Assembly (NCBI GenBank): GCA_021151685.1
Contig: JAGKWS010000009.1
Location: forward strand, 1-62,264
Origin: Chitinophagaceae bacterium
GTDB taxonomy: Bacteria; Bacteroidota; Bacteroidia; Chitinophagales; Chitinophagaceae
Length of the DNA stretch: 62,264 nt
Direction of reading: 5' to 3'
The notes below the pieces were generated by a model, which worked only from the letters and a program-made list of their open reading frames with translations, did no database searches and had not been told where the DNA came from. Of this stretch, positions 16,829 through 24,689 are shown one piece after another; position 1 is the first letter of the stretch; each line of letters begins with the position of its first letter. A program made the translations under genes and the position numbers.

Positions 16829-17521
16829 ATGAGAATACTACTCACATTTCTATTTACTAGCATTTTACCTCTGAAAACAAATGCTCAGCCAGATACAAGA
16901 CGACATTTCCGTACCGACGGTATCTACTTTTTTGACAATGGCATTGATACACTGAAACTGATAAAGGATGGCTTACAAATGCAATTGGATATGATAAAGT
17001 ACATGCAAGATGAAGGAATTAAGCCTAAAAGAGATTTTACTCACAACGATAGTATAGTCATTAGTTCAGAAGGATCTTGCCGTCATGAATATATTGCTTT
17101 TTTCAACGACACCTGCGGAACATCATTTGGCAATGTAGACGTCAGAGATAGCGGAAATACAAGTTCAGATTTGAACTATATAGATGAATTGAGAAAGATA
17201 ACTTTGGGGGACTCAATTGTTACAATAGAGAATCCAGACAGTTTATTAATATTTAACTACAAGATGAATAATTTCACTTTTAGAAGTATTAACTACGTAA
17301 ACGACAGTACAATACAATTCATCAAAATAGGAAAAGGTCTTGACTTTATGGAAAGAATAGCTGTTTGTACCATAAAAAAAGACGGCAACATGCAGGTCAA
17401 AGTGTACCCATCATTCGATCCTATGTTTGCATTAAATGACGATTTGTACATCTTCATCTCCTATAACAAAATACCACCCGACTTGGTGGAAGCCAAGCGT
17501 TATTTCGAGTTGAAAAAATGA
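16829..17521 (+). CDS. Secreted protein of unknown function, tandem paralog 1
   Basis: A 230-residue protein with a signal peptide (MRILLTFLFTSILPLKTNAQ). The mature part starts with PDTRRHFRTDGIYFFDNGID and ends with FISYNKIPPDLVEAKRYFELKK. I recognise no family. The next gene is a paralog that shares the signal region and the last 35 codons almost exactly but differs in the middle. Both genes are AT-rich compared with trpS or the symporter, suggesting acquisition or relaxed selection. The periplasm or cell surface is the expected location. Confidence 0.7.
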   Translation: MRILLTFLFTSILPLKTNAQPDTRRHFRTDGIYFFDNGIDTLKLIKDGLQMQLDMIKYMQDEGIKPKRDFTHNDSIVISSEGSCRHEYIAFFNDTCGTSFGNVDVRDSGNTSSDLNYIDELRKITLGDSIVTIENPDSLLIFNYKMNNFTFRSINYVNDSTIQFIKIGKGLDFMERIAVCTIKKDGNMQVKVYPSFDPMFALNDDLYIFISYNKIPPDLVEAKRYFELKK

Positions 17522-17549
17522 CAGCTGATTTCTAAAAGACAGCCCCACC

Positions 17550-18239
17550 ATGAGAATAATATTCACCTATATATTTATTTGCGTTCTATCTCTGAAAGTA
17601 AGTGCTCAGCCAGATACAAGACGACATTTCCGTACCAATGGCATCTATTTTTTCGACAATGGTATTGATACACTAAACCTGATAAAGGATGGTTTAAAAA
17701 TGCAATTGGATATGATACAAATGATGCAAGAAGAGGGAATAATACCAAAAAAGCCATTTACACACTCAGATAGTATAGTAGTAAATCAACACGGGTCTTG
17801 TAACATTAATTTTCTTGCTTTCTTTAATGATACTTCAGGCACTTTTTGCGGAACCTTTGAGCGTGAGGTGGGCAGTACAAAGCGGTTCATAGATCAGATA
17901 CAGAGCTGGAAAAAGCTTACATTAGGCGATAGTAGTATTACGACAGAAAACGCAGACACATTAATGTTATTAAAACTCTATAGCAATACACGATGTTTCA
18001 GAAACATGCAATACCTAAATGATAGTGTAATAGAATTTGTCATTACAGGTCGTGGGTACGATTTTATGGAGAGAATGGCACAATGTACATTGCGCCAGAA
18101 CAACACCATGAGAGTAAAAATCTTTCCGTCATTCGATCCTATGTTTGCATTAAATGACGATTTGTACATCTTCATCCCCTATAACAAAATACCACCCGAC
18201 TTGGTGGAAGCCAAGCGTTATTTCGAGTTGAAAAAATGA
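17550..18239 (+). CDS. Secreted protein of unknown function, tandem paralog 2
   Basis: A 229-residue paralog of the preceding gene, starting 28 bases after its stop and probably in the same transcript. It has a signal peptide (MRIIFTYIFICVLSLKVSAQ), then PDTRRHFRTNGIYFFDNGID. The final 111 bases differ from paralog 1 by about one base, including synonymous sites, whereas the central 300 bases are clearly diverged. That pattern suggests gene conversion or recent partial duplication. Function unknown. Confidence 0.7.
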   Translation: MRIIFTYIFICVLSLKVSAQPDTRRHFRTNGIYFFDNGIDTLNLIKDGLKMQLDMIQMMQEEGIIPKKPFTHSDSIVVNQHGSCNINFLAFFNDTSGTFCGTFEREVGSTKRFIDQIQSWKKLTLGDSSITTENADTLMLLKLYSNTRCFRNMQYLNDSVIEFVITGRGYDFMERMAQCTLRQNNTMRVKIFPSFDPMFALNDDLYIFIPYNKIPPDLVEAKRYFELKK

Positions 18240-18271
18240 TTCTTTGAGTTCGCATGTAACAACTAACATAT

Positions 18272-18320
18272 ACCGCCCATCGCTCGGTGTAGACGGAGTC
18301 TACACCGAGCGATGGGCGGT
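18272..18320. repeat. Perfect 23-bp-arm palindrome
   Basis: Arms 18272-18294 and 18298-18320 are exact reverse complements around a 3-base GGA loop; the sequence reads CCGCCCATCGCTCGGTGTAG on the left arm. It lies between the converging end of the secreted paralogs and the remnant/symporter genes. It could end transcription from both sides, but such length and perfection are unusual for a terminator and suggest a mobile palindromic element. Confidence 0.8.
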
Positions 18321-18348
18321 CTCCAGACTGGCGGAATCCCCCTATCCA

Positions 18349-18477
18349 CTATTTCATCCCCACAGAAGCAGGCAACATAAGCAAGAACGGCAAAGCTTCT
18401 GCATAATTCAGCGCATCGTATTCCAGCCCCAGTTTTCTGATGTTGGTGTAGTATTGGTGGCTTTCGTAAGCCCTCAA
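18349..18477 (-). pseudogene. 3' remnant of an unidentified gene
   Basis: On the minus strand a protein-like tail of 42 residues, including HQYYTNIRKLGLEYDALNY and EALPFLLMLPASVG, ends in a stop at 18349. Immediately upstream the same frame has stop codons (around 18478 and 18491) and then the end of the symporter gene, so the rest of the gene is gone. It looks like a C-terminal leftover of a real protein that once followed the symporter. I cannot name the parent family. Confidence 0.4.
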
Positions 18478-18502
18478 TCAAGCTATCTTTTAATCCTTAG
18501 CA

Positions 18503-20200
18503 TCAACGTTCTACCTCTGCATCAACGTTCCTCCCTTGCCACCACGCACCCACAGCCGCCAATATCACCACCAGCAGGGCACCTATCACATTCAGCCACA
18601 AGAAAGATACCCAGTTGCACCACCACACTATTACCACTACCACCTCGGTAATGACGGCAGCGGTAAACACCTCTTTGCCCCCTGCCTTTTTGTAGTAAAA
18701 ACCCACCAAAAATATGCCCAATATGGTACCATAAAACAGCGAGCCCAGTATATTCACCGCCTCTATCAGTGAGCCCATTTGTGCCGCAAACATAGCCACC
18801 GCAATACAAAACAGCCCCCACCCCAGCGTATGCAGCCTGCCCAGCTTCAGCTCGCGGTCATTACCCGCAGGTTTGCCAGCAAGGTGTATATCCATAAGCG
18901 ATGATGCCGCCAGCGAATTTAACGCCGCAGATATAGACCCCCACGATGCCAGAATGATGACTGCAAACAACAGCCCCACAAGCCCCCTGGGCAACGTATG
19001 CTGCACAAAGTGCAGGAATATATAGTTGGTATCGCTCTTGTCGGGCGCATACTTGCCAGCTACTATACGTTGTGCCACGGTATCGCGCAGCAGTTGCATT
19101 TGCTGGCGGGTGGCACTCCATGCTGCACTGGTTTGTTGTGCAGCAGCCGCATCGCCCTGCCGGTGTGCTTGCAGTAGCTGTGTGGCTTGCTGGTTGCTCT
19201 GCGCCTGTAGTCCAGCCCATCGCTCCTGTAGGGGCCGGGCTTCCTGCGGTTGTTGGGCTTCGTAGGCCGCCAGCGCACTGGTATTGAAGTAGGCAGGCAC
19301 CTCCCTGAAGCTGTACAGCACAAATACCAATACCCCTATCAGCAGTATCATCAGTTGCATGGGCACCTTCACCAACCCGTTCAGCAGCAGCCCCAGCCGG
19401 CTCTCGCGCATGGTACTGGCACTTATGTACCGCCCTACCTGACTATGATCTGTTCCAAAGTAAGACAGTGCCAGAAAAAAGCCACCTATCACCCCACTCC
19501 ATATATTGTATTTATCGTGCCAGTTGAACTCCGTAGTAATGATGTTCATTCTGCCCCCCTGCCCTGCCAGATACAGCGCATCGGCCATACCCACACCGGC
19601 CGGCATATGGCGCACCACCAGCACACCCGCCAGTGCCATAGCCCCAAGAATTATAAGGAATTGCAGCTTTTGCGTATGCGCCACCGCCTTGGCACCACCG
19701 GTAAGCGTGTACACAAGCAACACGCCCCCCATTATTACATTGGTCAGGTACACATTCCACCCCAAAACCGACGATAATATGATAGCCGGTGCGTAGATAC
19801 TGATACCCGTAGACAAACCACGCGATAGCAGAAAAAGAAAAGAAGTCAGCAGCCGCGTACGCCGGTCGAACCGTTGTTCCAGATACTCATAAGCGGTGTA
19901 CACCTTTAGCCGACTGAAGACTGGTACAAACGTGATACAAATGACCACCATGGCCAGTGGCAGGCCAAAGTAGTTTTGCACAAACCGCATACCATCGTTG
20001 TACGCCAGCCCCGGTGCCGATAGAAATGTAATGGCACTGGCCTGCGTAGCCATTACCCCCAGCAGCACCACATACCACGGCATCTGCCGCCCGGCCAGCA
20101 GGTAAGACTGTGCCCCCTGTTGCCCGCGCCCCTTGTATATGCCATAACCCGTCATGGCTGCAAGCGTCACCAGCATCACTACCCAATCTATCAGGCTCAT
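18503..20200 (-). CDS. Sodium/solute symporter (SSS family)
   Basis: A 565-residue inner-membrane transporter with about 13 helices that uses the sodium gradient to import a small solute such as a sugar, sialic acid or amino acid. Family features are the SYLLAGRQMPWYVVLLGVMATQASAITFLSAPG start, the NYFGLPLA segment and the helix near GISIYAPAIILSSVLGW. Residues about 308-395 form a soluble Gln/Ala-rich, probably coiled-coil insert between helices (AAYEAQQPQEARPLQERWAG onward). The closest recognised group is the putative solute:sodium symporters of Bacteroidota; the solute cannot be inferred. Its former downstream neighbour survives only as a fragment. Confidence 0.9.
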   Translation of the reverse strand: MSLIDWVVMLVTLAAMTGYGIYKGRGQQGAQSYLLAGRQMPWYVVLLGVMATQASAITFLSAPGLAYNDGMRFVQNYFGLPLAMVVICITFVPVFSRLKVYTAYEYLEQRFDRRTRLLTSFLFLLSRGLSTGISIYAPAIILSSVLGWNVYLTNVIMGGVLLVYTLTGGAKAVAHTQKLQFLIILGAMALAGVLVVRHMPAGVGMADALYLAGQGGRMNIITTEFNWHDKYNIWSGVIGGFFLALSYFGTDHSQVGRYISASTMRESRLGLLLNGLVKVPMQLMILLIGVLVFVLYSFREVPAYFNTSALAAYEAQQPQEARPLQERWAGLQAQSNQQATQLLQAHRQGDAAAAQQTSAAWSATRQQMQLLRDTVAQRIVAGKYAPDKSDTNYIFLHFVQHTLPRGLVGLLFAVIILASWGSISAALNSLAASSLMDIHLAGKPAGNDRELKLGRLHTLGWGLFCIAVAMFAAQMGSLIEAVNILGSLFYGTILGIFLVGFYYKKAGGKEVFTAAVITEVVVVIVWWCNWVSFLWLNVIGALLVVILAAVGAWWQGRNVDAEVER

Positions 20201-20260
20201 GCAGCAATATACAAGAGATTACATTTTGTATACCAACCAAAATGTTAAAAACAAGTATTG

Positions 20261-20644
20261 CTACAGTTCATAAAACTCAATGGGCAACCCATCGGGGTCG
20301 GCAATAAAGGTGAATCGCTTACCTGTATACTCATCTACCCGTATGGGTTCACTCGCTACACCATGTTCCTCTAAATGATTGATAACGGGCTCTAACAGGG
20401 GCACAGCAAATGCCAGATGGCGCAGTCCGGCGGCTTCGGGCCGTGATACCCTTGCCGGTGGGTTGGGGAACGAGAATAACTCTATCACATACTGTCCGTT
20501 CAGTGCCAAATCGGCCTTCCAACTCTGCCGGGCCTCACGGTACACCTGCTGCACCACCGTCAGCCCCAGTATTCGGGTATAAAAATCGAGCGACCGCTCA
20601 TAATCTGCGGATATAATAGATATATGATGTATATGACTAATCAC
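20261..20644 (-). CDS. VOC-family (glyoxalase-like) protein
   Basis: About 127 residues, forming one vicinal-oxygen-chelate domain. The metal-ligand pattern is visible: HHISI at the start, LNGQYVIELFSFP, GLRHLAFAV, and IADPDGLPIEFYEL at the end. It resembles the SMU1112c/YaeR glyoxalase-like group. There is no ATG near the conserved N-terminus; the best start is the GTG at 20644 (MISHIHHISIIS), with a TTG two codons earlier. The substrate is unknown. It is divergent from the acetyltransferase gene. Confidence 0.85.
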   Translation of the reverse strand: MISHIHHISIISADYERSLDFYTRILGLTVVQQVYREARQSWKADLALNGQYVIELFSFPNPPARVSRPEAAGLRHLAFAVPLLEPVINHLEEHGVASEPIRVDEYTGKRFTFIADPDGLPIEFYEL

Positions 20645-20703
20645 AACCAAATTTTATAAAAATCAAATCAACAACACTCCAATACCAAACAAAACAACCT
20701 ATA

Positions 20704-20719
20704 TGGCACGAAATTTGCA
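20704..20719 (+). promoter_or_regulatory. Sigma-54 (RpoN) promoter
   Basis: TGGCACGAAATTTGCA matches the -24/-12 consensus TGGCACG-N4-TTGCW at every fixed position, with GG and GC exactly ten bases apart. It points at the acetyltransferase gene that starts at 20773, with a predicted start of transcription near 20730. It is the only such match I found in the intergenic regions of this window. Confidence 0.7.
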
Positions 20720-20772
20720 TCAATCTGCACAGAAAACACAACATTAAAACCATTTCAATACAACAAATCGCC

Positions 20773-21225
20773 ATGGTATCTATCGTCCGCACCACATCTG
20801 CCAATCCCCACTTTCAGCACCTTGTTTCGTTGCTCGACCATGATTTGGCTATTCGCAATGGCGATGAAAATGCCTTCTTTGCCCAGTTCAACAAAATTAC
20901 CCATATACACCATGTGGTGGTAGCCTATATGGGCGATGAACCTATTGGTTGTGGTGCTATCAAAGAATTTTCGCCACAGGCTATGGAAGTAAAACGTATG
21001 TACGTCCTTCCAGCGTATCGAGGCAGGGGTATTGCATCGCAAATACTTAGGGTCCTCGAAGTGTGGACACGTGAACTTGGCTATACCACCTGCGTGTTGG
21101 AAACAGGCCTCATGTTGCCCGAAGCCATAGCGCTCTATACAAAACTACAATACCGGCGCATACCCAATTACGGGCAGTACGCCGGCGTAGCCAATAGTGT
21201 TTGTTTTCAGAAAGACCTTGTGTAG
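20773..21225 (+). CDS. GNAT family N-acetyltransferase
   Basis: A 150-residue acetyl-CoA-dependent acetyltransferase. The central motif A is present as VKRMYVLPAYRGRGIASQIL, with the R/Q-x-x-G-x-G/A loop that binds the acetyl-CoA pyrophosphate (RGRGIA). The following helix and LYTKLQYRRIPNYGQYAGV form the usual C-terminal half. The acceptor substrate is unknown. It is expressed from a sigma-54-type promoter, which is rare in this window and points to conditional expression. It is convergent with the SRPBCC gene. Confidence 0.9.
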   Translation: MVSIVRTTSANPHFQHLVSLLDHDLAIRNGDENAFFAQFNKITHIHHVVVAYMGDEPIGCGAIKEFSPQAMEVKRMYVLPAYRGRGIASQILRVLEVWTRELGYTTCVLETGLMLPEAIALYTKLQYRRIPNYGQYAGVANSVCFQKDLV

Positions 21226-21233
21226 CTGCACGC

Positions 21234-21689
21234 TTACATAGCCGCACGTTCTTCGGCCAGTGTCTTCACAATATGCAGCGAGGGGGGCCACATTTTGTCG
21301 AACATGGGCACAAAATCCGTAGGCAAGTCCAGCTCTACCACCAAGGTGGTAATGCCGTCAGCCTCGGTAAGTGTGTAGTTCTCCAGCCCACCAGCCCATT
21401 GTTTCACTTTTTCGCTGGTGGTATCTTCTACGCCATTATGCACCTCGCCCAGGTGTTGTATCGACATAAATTCCAGTTCACGTACCGTGGCTATACGCGC
21501 CACCATACCGCTGCCCTCAGCCCCAAGAAACAGTGCCTTAGAGCCTTCCTTCCAGTCGGTTACCGCATAAGAGCCCGGCGAGAAAGGCACCGTCCACTTT
21601 CTGTAAGTTTCATCGGCCCATAGCACATCCCATACGGCTTTGCGTGGTGCCTGTATCTGTACCGTGTATTGTTTTCTTTCGTGTGTCAT
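21234..21689 (-). CDS. SRPBCC (AHSA1-like) domain protein
   Basis: A 151-residue single-domain protein of the START/SRPBCC helix-grip fold (AHSA1 group). Typical are the opening strand QYTVQIQAPRKAVWDVLWAD, the W-T-V-P-F-S-P-G-S loop, the central ARIATVRELEFMSIQHLGEV, and the closing helix MFDKMWPPSLHIVKTLAEE. Such proteins bind hydrophobic ligands or act as cofactors of stress regulators. It has no obvious partner here except a second SRPBCC domain in the nearby membrane fusion protein at 22318-23310. Confidence 0.85.
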   Translation of the reverse strand: MTHERKQYTVQIQAPRKAVWDVLWADETYRKWTVPFSPGSYAVTDWKEGSKALFLGAEGSGMVARIATVRELEFMSIQHLGEVHNGVEDTTSEKVKQWAGGLENYTLTEADGITTLVVELDLPTDFVPMFDKMWPPSLHIVKTLAEERAAM

Positions 21690-21830
21690 AGATGCAATTA
21701 TTTTTATTCAAAGCTACCCGTTATACCTACAACACAGCATGGCATTCCCCGACAATTTTAATGGGTATCTGCGACAATGAGCCGCTCGCACCCCGGGCAT
21801 TAATGGCCACCCGTGCAGGCAATAACATCA

Positions 21831-22232
21831 TTACCTATCGTGTACACTTGTTTTTCTTACCCGTCTTACCACATATGCGGTTGCCAAACCACATGCTGCT
21901 GCAACAACCACAAACGGGGCCGAAATGGTGAGTGCCCACATTAGGTCTTGCCATCTCGTACAATAGCTGATCAGTATTAACATCAATACCGAAATTGCCG
22001 GCATCCCGACCTTATACTGCCACGACGCTAACTGCATATCGTTAGCTGCCAAGATAGGGATACACGCTATAACAAAGGGCAACACAGCTATAAACATTAC
22101 AGAGAAAAGCGCAATATCCATAGAAAAATCTACATTATCTGCCAGTAAGCGCATGGCCACACCGTACAATGTGGCCATCACCACACCACCATACGTGCTA
22201 AAGAACTTTCGGTATGTTTTCGCTTTTTCCAT
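21831..22232 (-). CDS. Small integral membrane protein, tandem family member 1
   Basis: A 133-residue protein with four predicted membrane helices after a short cytoplasmic start (KTYRKFFSTYGGVVMATLYG). I do not recognise the family, but two neighbours on the same strand (22318-23310 and 23438-23821) share this start pattern, the helix spacing and the basic C-terminal helix end (YVVRRVRK). It therefore belongs to a local three-member expansion. Function unknown. Confidence 0.7.
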   Translation of the reverse strand: MEKAKTYRKFFSTYGGVVMATLYGVAMRLLADNVDFSMDIALFSVMFIAVLPFVIACIPILAANDMQLASWQYKVGMPAISVLMLILISYCTRWQDLMWALTISAPFVVVAAACGLATAYVVRRVRKTSVHDR

Positions 22233-22317
22233 GAATCATAAAAACCTTTCGCATCTACAAATTATACCGCTTGTTTCCTATTTGCTACAACTGCTATTTC
22301 ATGCTACGCACATCATT

Positions 22318-23310
22318 TTATTGGGTAGCTACAGTGGCCGCCCGCTCGCACCTTTTAGCAATTACAGCCAGCAAACGGTCCTGAAAATCGGATAGTAGTA
22401 TTTGTCCCCACAAACGTCCATAGTTATTTACCTCGCTCTGTAGTTCATAGGTAGATGATAATGTTAGTTTCGTTTTACCTCCTCCCAATGGCTGCAGCGT
22501 ATAGGCGGCTTCTACAAACCGCACATGACCACTACCCATTACATGCCTCCTGAAAACCGAAACACTTTCGCCCTGTGGCGGAATACGAATACTGAATGAC
22601 ACCTGCTTGTTGGGCATCCATTCGGTTATTGTCTCTTCCAGTGTCATACCATCGGCAAAATGCCCTACCCGCCTGCCACCCGGCCCATCGGCATCCAGGG
22701 TGGCGTATAGTGGTCGTGGTATACCGGCGGCATTCAATATACCTGCATTGTATTCGGTATCTTTTATCTCTGCCACTCTTACCACATTGGGCCATATTTG
22801 CTGTGCGCTGGCCGCAATAACTACTTCATTACTTACGGTTTCTACTATCTGCTCGTTATCTATGCGTGCGCCCACCCAGCCGGTAGCCAAAGGCAGCAGC
22901 AATACCGCATACAGTGTGCCCCTGTTTTTTTTGATACGCCTTACCACATACCCCGTTAGCAAACCAGCTACCATTGCCGAGACCACAAACGGAATCGAAA
23001 TAACCAGGACACAGAGCAAATCTTCTGTCTCTGTCAAAAAACACAGCAGTATAAACACAAATACCGAAAGTGCGGGAGCCCCGGCCCGGTATATCCACGA
23101 TTTTAGCTGTTTTTCGCTGGCTACCAACATGGGTATTGCCCCCATCACAAACGGCAGCACACCTACAAATGTTACCGTAAATAGCCCGCCAATATCAACC
23201 AATCGTTTTGAATCAGCCATCAGCAATCGCACCGCCAACCCATACAATGCTGCTATAAGCACGCCACCGTAGGCACTGAAAAATTTTCGAAAAGTTTTCG
23301 AATTCTCCAT
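22318..23310 (-). CDS. Membrane protein fused to an SRPBCC/polyketide-cyclase-like domain, tandem family member 2
   Basis: A 330-residue protein. Residues 1-130 form the same four-helix module as its two neighbours (KTFRKFFSAYGGVLIAALYG). A fifth hydrophobic helix (TLYAVLLLPLATGWVGA) then leads to a SRPBCC-type domain of about 180 residues (EVVIAASAQQIWPNVVRVAE through LWGQILLSDFQDRLLAVIAKR). The soluble domain would lie on the other side of the membrane from a four-helix N-terminal module, or be periplasmic if the fifth helix is crossed. SRPBCC domains bind hydrophobic molecules, so a lipid-related role is possible. Neighbours lack this domain. Confidence 0.7.
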   Translation of the reverse strand: MENSKTFRKFFSAYGGVLIAALYGLAVRLLMADSKRLVDIGGLFTVTFVGVLPFVMGAIPMLVASEKQLKSWIYRAGAPALSVFVFILLCFLTETEDLLCVLVISIPFVVSAMVAGLLTGYVVRRIKKNRGTLYAVLLLPLATGWVGARIDNEQIVETVSNEVVIAASAQQIWPNVVRVAEIKDTEYNAGILNAAGIPRPLYATLDADGPGGRRVGHFADGMTLEETITEWMPNKQVSFSIRIPPQGESVSVFRRHVMGSGHVRFVEAAYTLQPLGGGKTKLTLSSTYELQSEVNNYGRLWGQILLSDFQDRLLAVIAKRCERAATVATQ

Positions 23311-23437
23311 GAATTGAAATTACCATTTTATACAAACAAAATATCTTATTTGTTTCAAATTTATCACGAACTGATGTAAGCTTCTTTTTACAGCAAACAA
23401 CAATAACCTTCAGCCAGCAAAGAACTACAAGGGGAAC

Positions 23438-23821
23438 TCAGCACCTGCTTCGTAATCGGCCCACAGCCCAACCCAATATCAATCCTACAATGCCGGCAAG
23501 AAAAGTCATGGGGATGGCAAACACTACAATATCGATTATCTCTTCTCGCCCATGCCAGTACCCACATACCAAAAACGCATATGCTGCTAATGCAGGCCCT
23601 CCGGCCCGGTACCCACGAGACATCAGTTGGGTTGCATTAGCAAACAAAAAAGGCAAACACCCTATGACGATGGGCAAAACCACCACTACCATCAGTGTAT
23701 CCAACCCCTCCAAATCATCATTTGTCAAAGAAAAACGAATCGTCACCCCATACAAAGCGGCCAGCAATACGCCCCCATAACCTGCGTACAGCCGTCTGAG
23801 TATTTGTGTTCTTTTTTCCAT
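23438..23821 (-). CDS. Small integral membrane protein, tandem family member 3
   Basis: A 127-residue protein with four predicted helices and the family start RRLYAGYGGVLLAALYGVTI. It is the promoter-proximal member of the three-gene array transcribed leftward. It ends in a short basic tail (GRLRSRC). No SRPBCC domain. Function unknown. Confidence 0.68.
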   Translation of the reverse strand: MEKRTQILRRLYAGYGGVLLAALYGVTIRFSLTNDDLEGLDTLMVVVVLPIVIGCLPFLFANATQLMSRGYRAGGPALAAYAFLVCGYWHGREEIIDIVVFAIPMTFLAGIVGLILGWAVGRLRSRC

Positions 23822-23834
23822 TAAGCTAATTTAC

Positions 23835-23842
23835 TATCTTTG
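23835..23842 (+). promoter_or_regulatory. -7 element of the RNA-repair operon
   Basis: TATCTTTG fits the Bacteroidota -7 consensus TAnnTTTG. No clear -33 element is seen at the ideal distance. Transcription would begin near 23848, leaving a leader of roughly 135 nt with two hairpins before the ligase start. Confidence 0.45.
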
Positions 23843-23901
23843 CCCCGGTTTCCGGGGCTCGACCGGAACGCAATTGCCCACAAGCATCAATCTATGCATA
23901 T

Positions 23902-23979
23902 GTAATGTTCAAATAAAATATCGAAACCGTTTCCGGCCAATGCCGGCTTCGCAGTATTTTATTTGATTATAAACATTAC
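23902..23979 (+). promoter_or_regulatory. Large leader hairpin upstream of the RNA ligase gene
   Basis: Outer arms GTAATGTT (23902-23909) and AACATTAC (23972-23979), inner arms CAAATAAAAT (23910-23919) and ATTTTATTTG (23955-23964), with a small CCGGC/GCCGG stem near the apex. It ends five bases before the ATG, so folding would affect ribosome access. A smaller stem, GCCCCGG/CCGGGGC, at 23842-23858 sits at the predicted 5' end of the transcript. Confidence 0.5.
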
Positions 23980-23984
23980 TCAAT

Positions 23985-24689
23985 ATGTCATTATCCCAAA
24001 AATATGGGAGAACGCGGCATTACCCTTTTTCTCCCGGTGCTACGCACGACGATAAAATAAATGATGCATACTGGCAAGACATTGCCGCCATACCGCATTT
24101 GGTACATACCGAAAAGCTGGATGGCGAGAACAATTGCTTGTCGGCACATGGTGTGTTTGCCCGTTCACATGCAGCCCCTACTACATCGCCGTGGACGCAG
24201 CATTTACGGCAATTGTGGGCTGGTATCCGGTACGACCTTGGAGATTACGAGATATTCCTCGAAAATCTCTACGCCACGCACTCTATTGCCTATACCAACC
24301 TCCCCTCATACTACTTCGTCTTTGCCATTCGCGAGCATGGCATATGGTTGTCTTGGCCGGAAACTGAATTGATTGCTGGCTTTTTCAATCTACCCACGGT
24401 TCCGGTGGTAGCCAGCGGTCCGGCTCCGGCCACTCAGTCTCAGTACGAAAAAAACATACAGAACATGGCATCTGGCAGGGGCACCTTTGGCCCTGTAGAT
24501 GCACATACCAGAAAGGCTTGTACTATAGAGGGCATCGTAACACGCAACTATAACCAGTATCCCGCATCGGCATTCGCACAAAATGTATTCAAATACGTTC
24601 GTGCAAACCACGTTCAGACTACAGAACACTGGACCAGAAACTGGCTACGGGCTACATTAAATCACCCAAACCATGTGGACAATAAGTAA
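23985..24689 (+). CDS. ATP-dependent RNA ligase (Rnl-type)
   Basis: A 234-residue nucleotidyltransferase of the RNA ligase family that seals 3'-OH and 5'-phosphate RNA ends through a lysyl-AMP intermediate. Motif I is KLDGEN (residues 44-49, nucleophile Lys44), followed by FARSH (58-62), motif III-like ENLYATHSI, motif IV EGIVTR (182-187) and motif V VFKYVRANH (Lys203). The length is short for T4 Rnl1-type enzymes and matches compact bacterial Rnl proteins. The next gene, HD-Pnk, overlaps it by 17 bases and supplies end-healing activities, so the pair is an RNA-repair unit as described for Runella slithyformis-type clusters. The leader is structured. Confidence 0.85.
   Translation: MSLSQKYGRTRHYPFSPGATHDDKINDAYWQDIAAIPHLVHTEKLDGENNCLSAHGVFARSHAAPTTSPWTQHLRQLWAGIRYDLGDYEIFLENLYATHSIAYTNLPSYYFVFAIREHGIWLSWPETELIAGFFNLPTVPVVASGPAPATQSQYEKNIQNMASGRGTFGPVDAHTRKACTIEGIVTRNYNQYPASAFAQNVFKYVRANHVQTTEHWTRNWLRATLNHPNHVDNK

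Noticed and set aside
18244..18651. Plus-strand open frame across the palindrome and the symporter end
   Set aside because: It runs through the perfect palindrome and antisense to the symporter, with an unnatural Pro/His/Ser-rich product.
23842..23880. Resemblance of GGGGCTCGACCGG to the start of tmRNA
   Set aside because: Only about a dozen bases are similar; there is no tag reading frame or matching 3' acceptor end within 400 bases.
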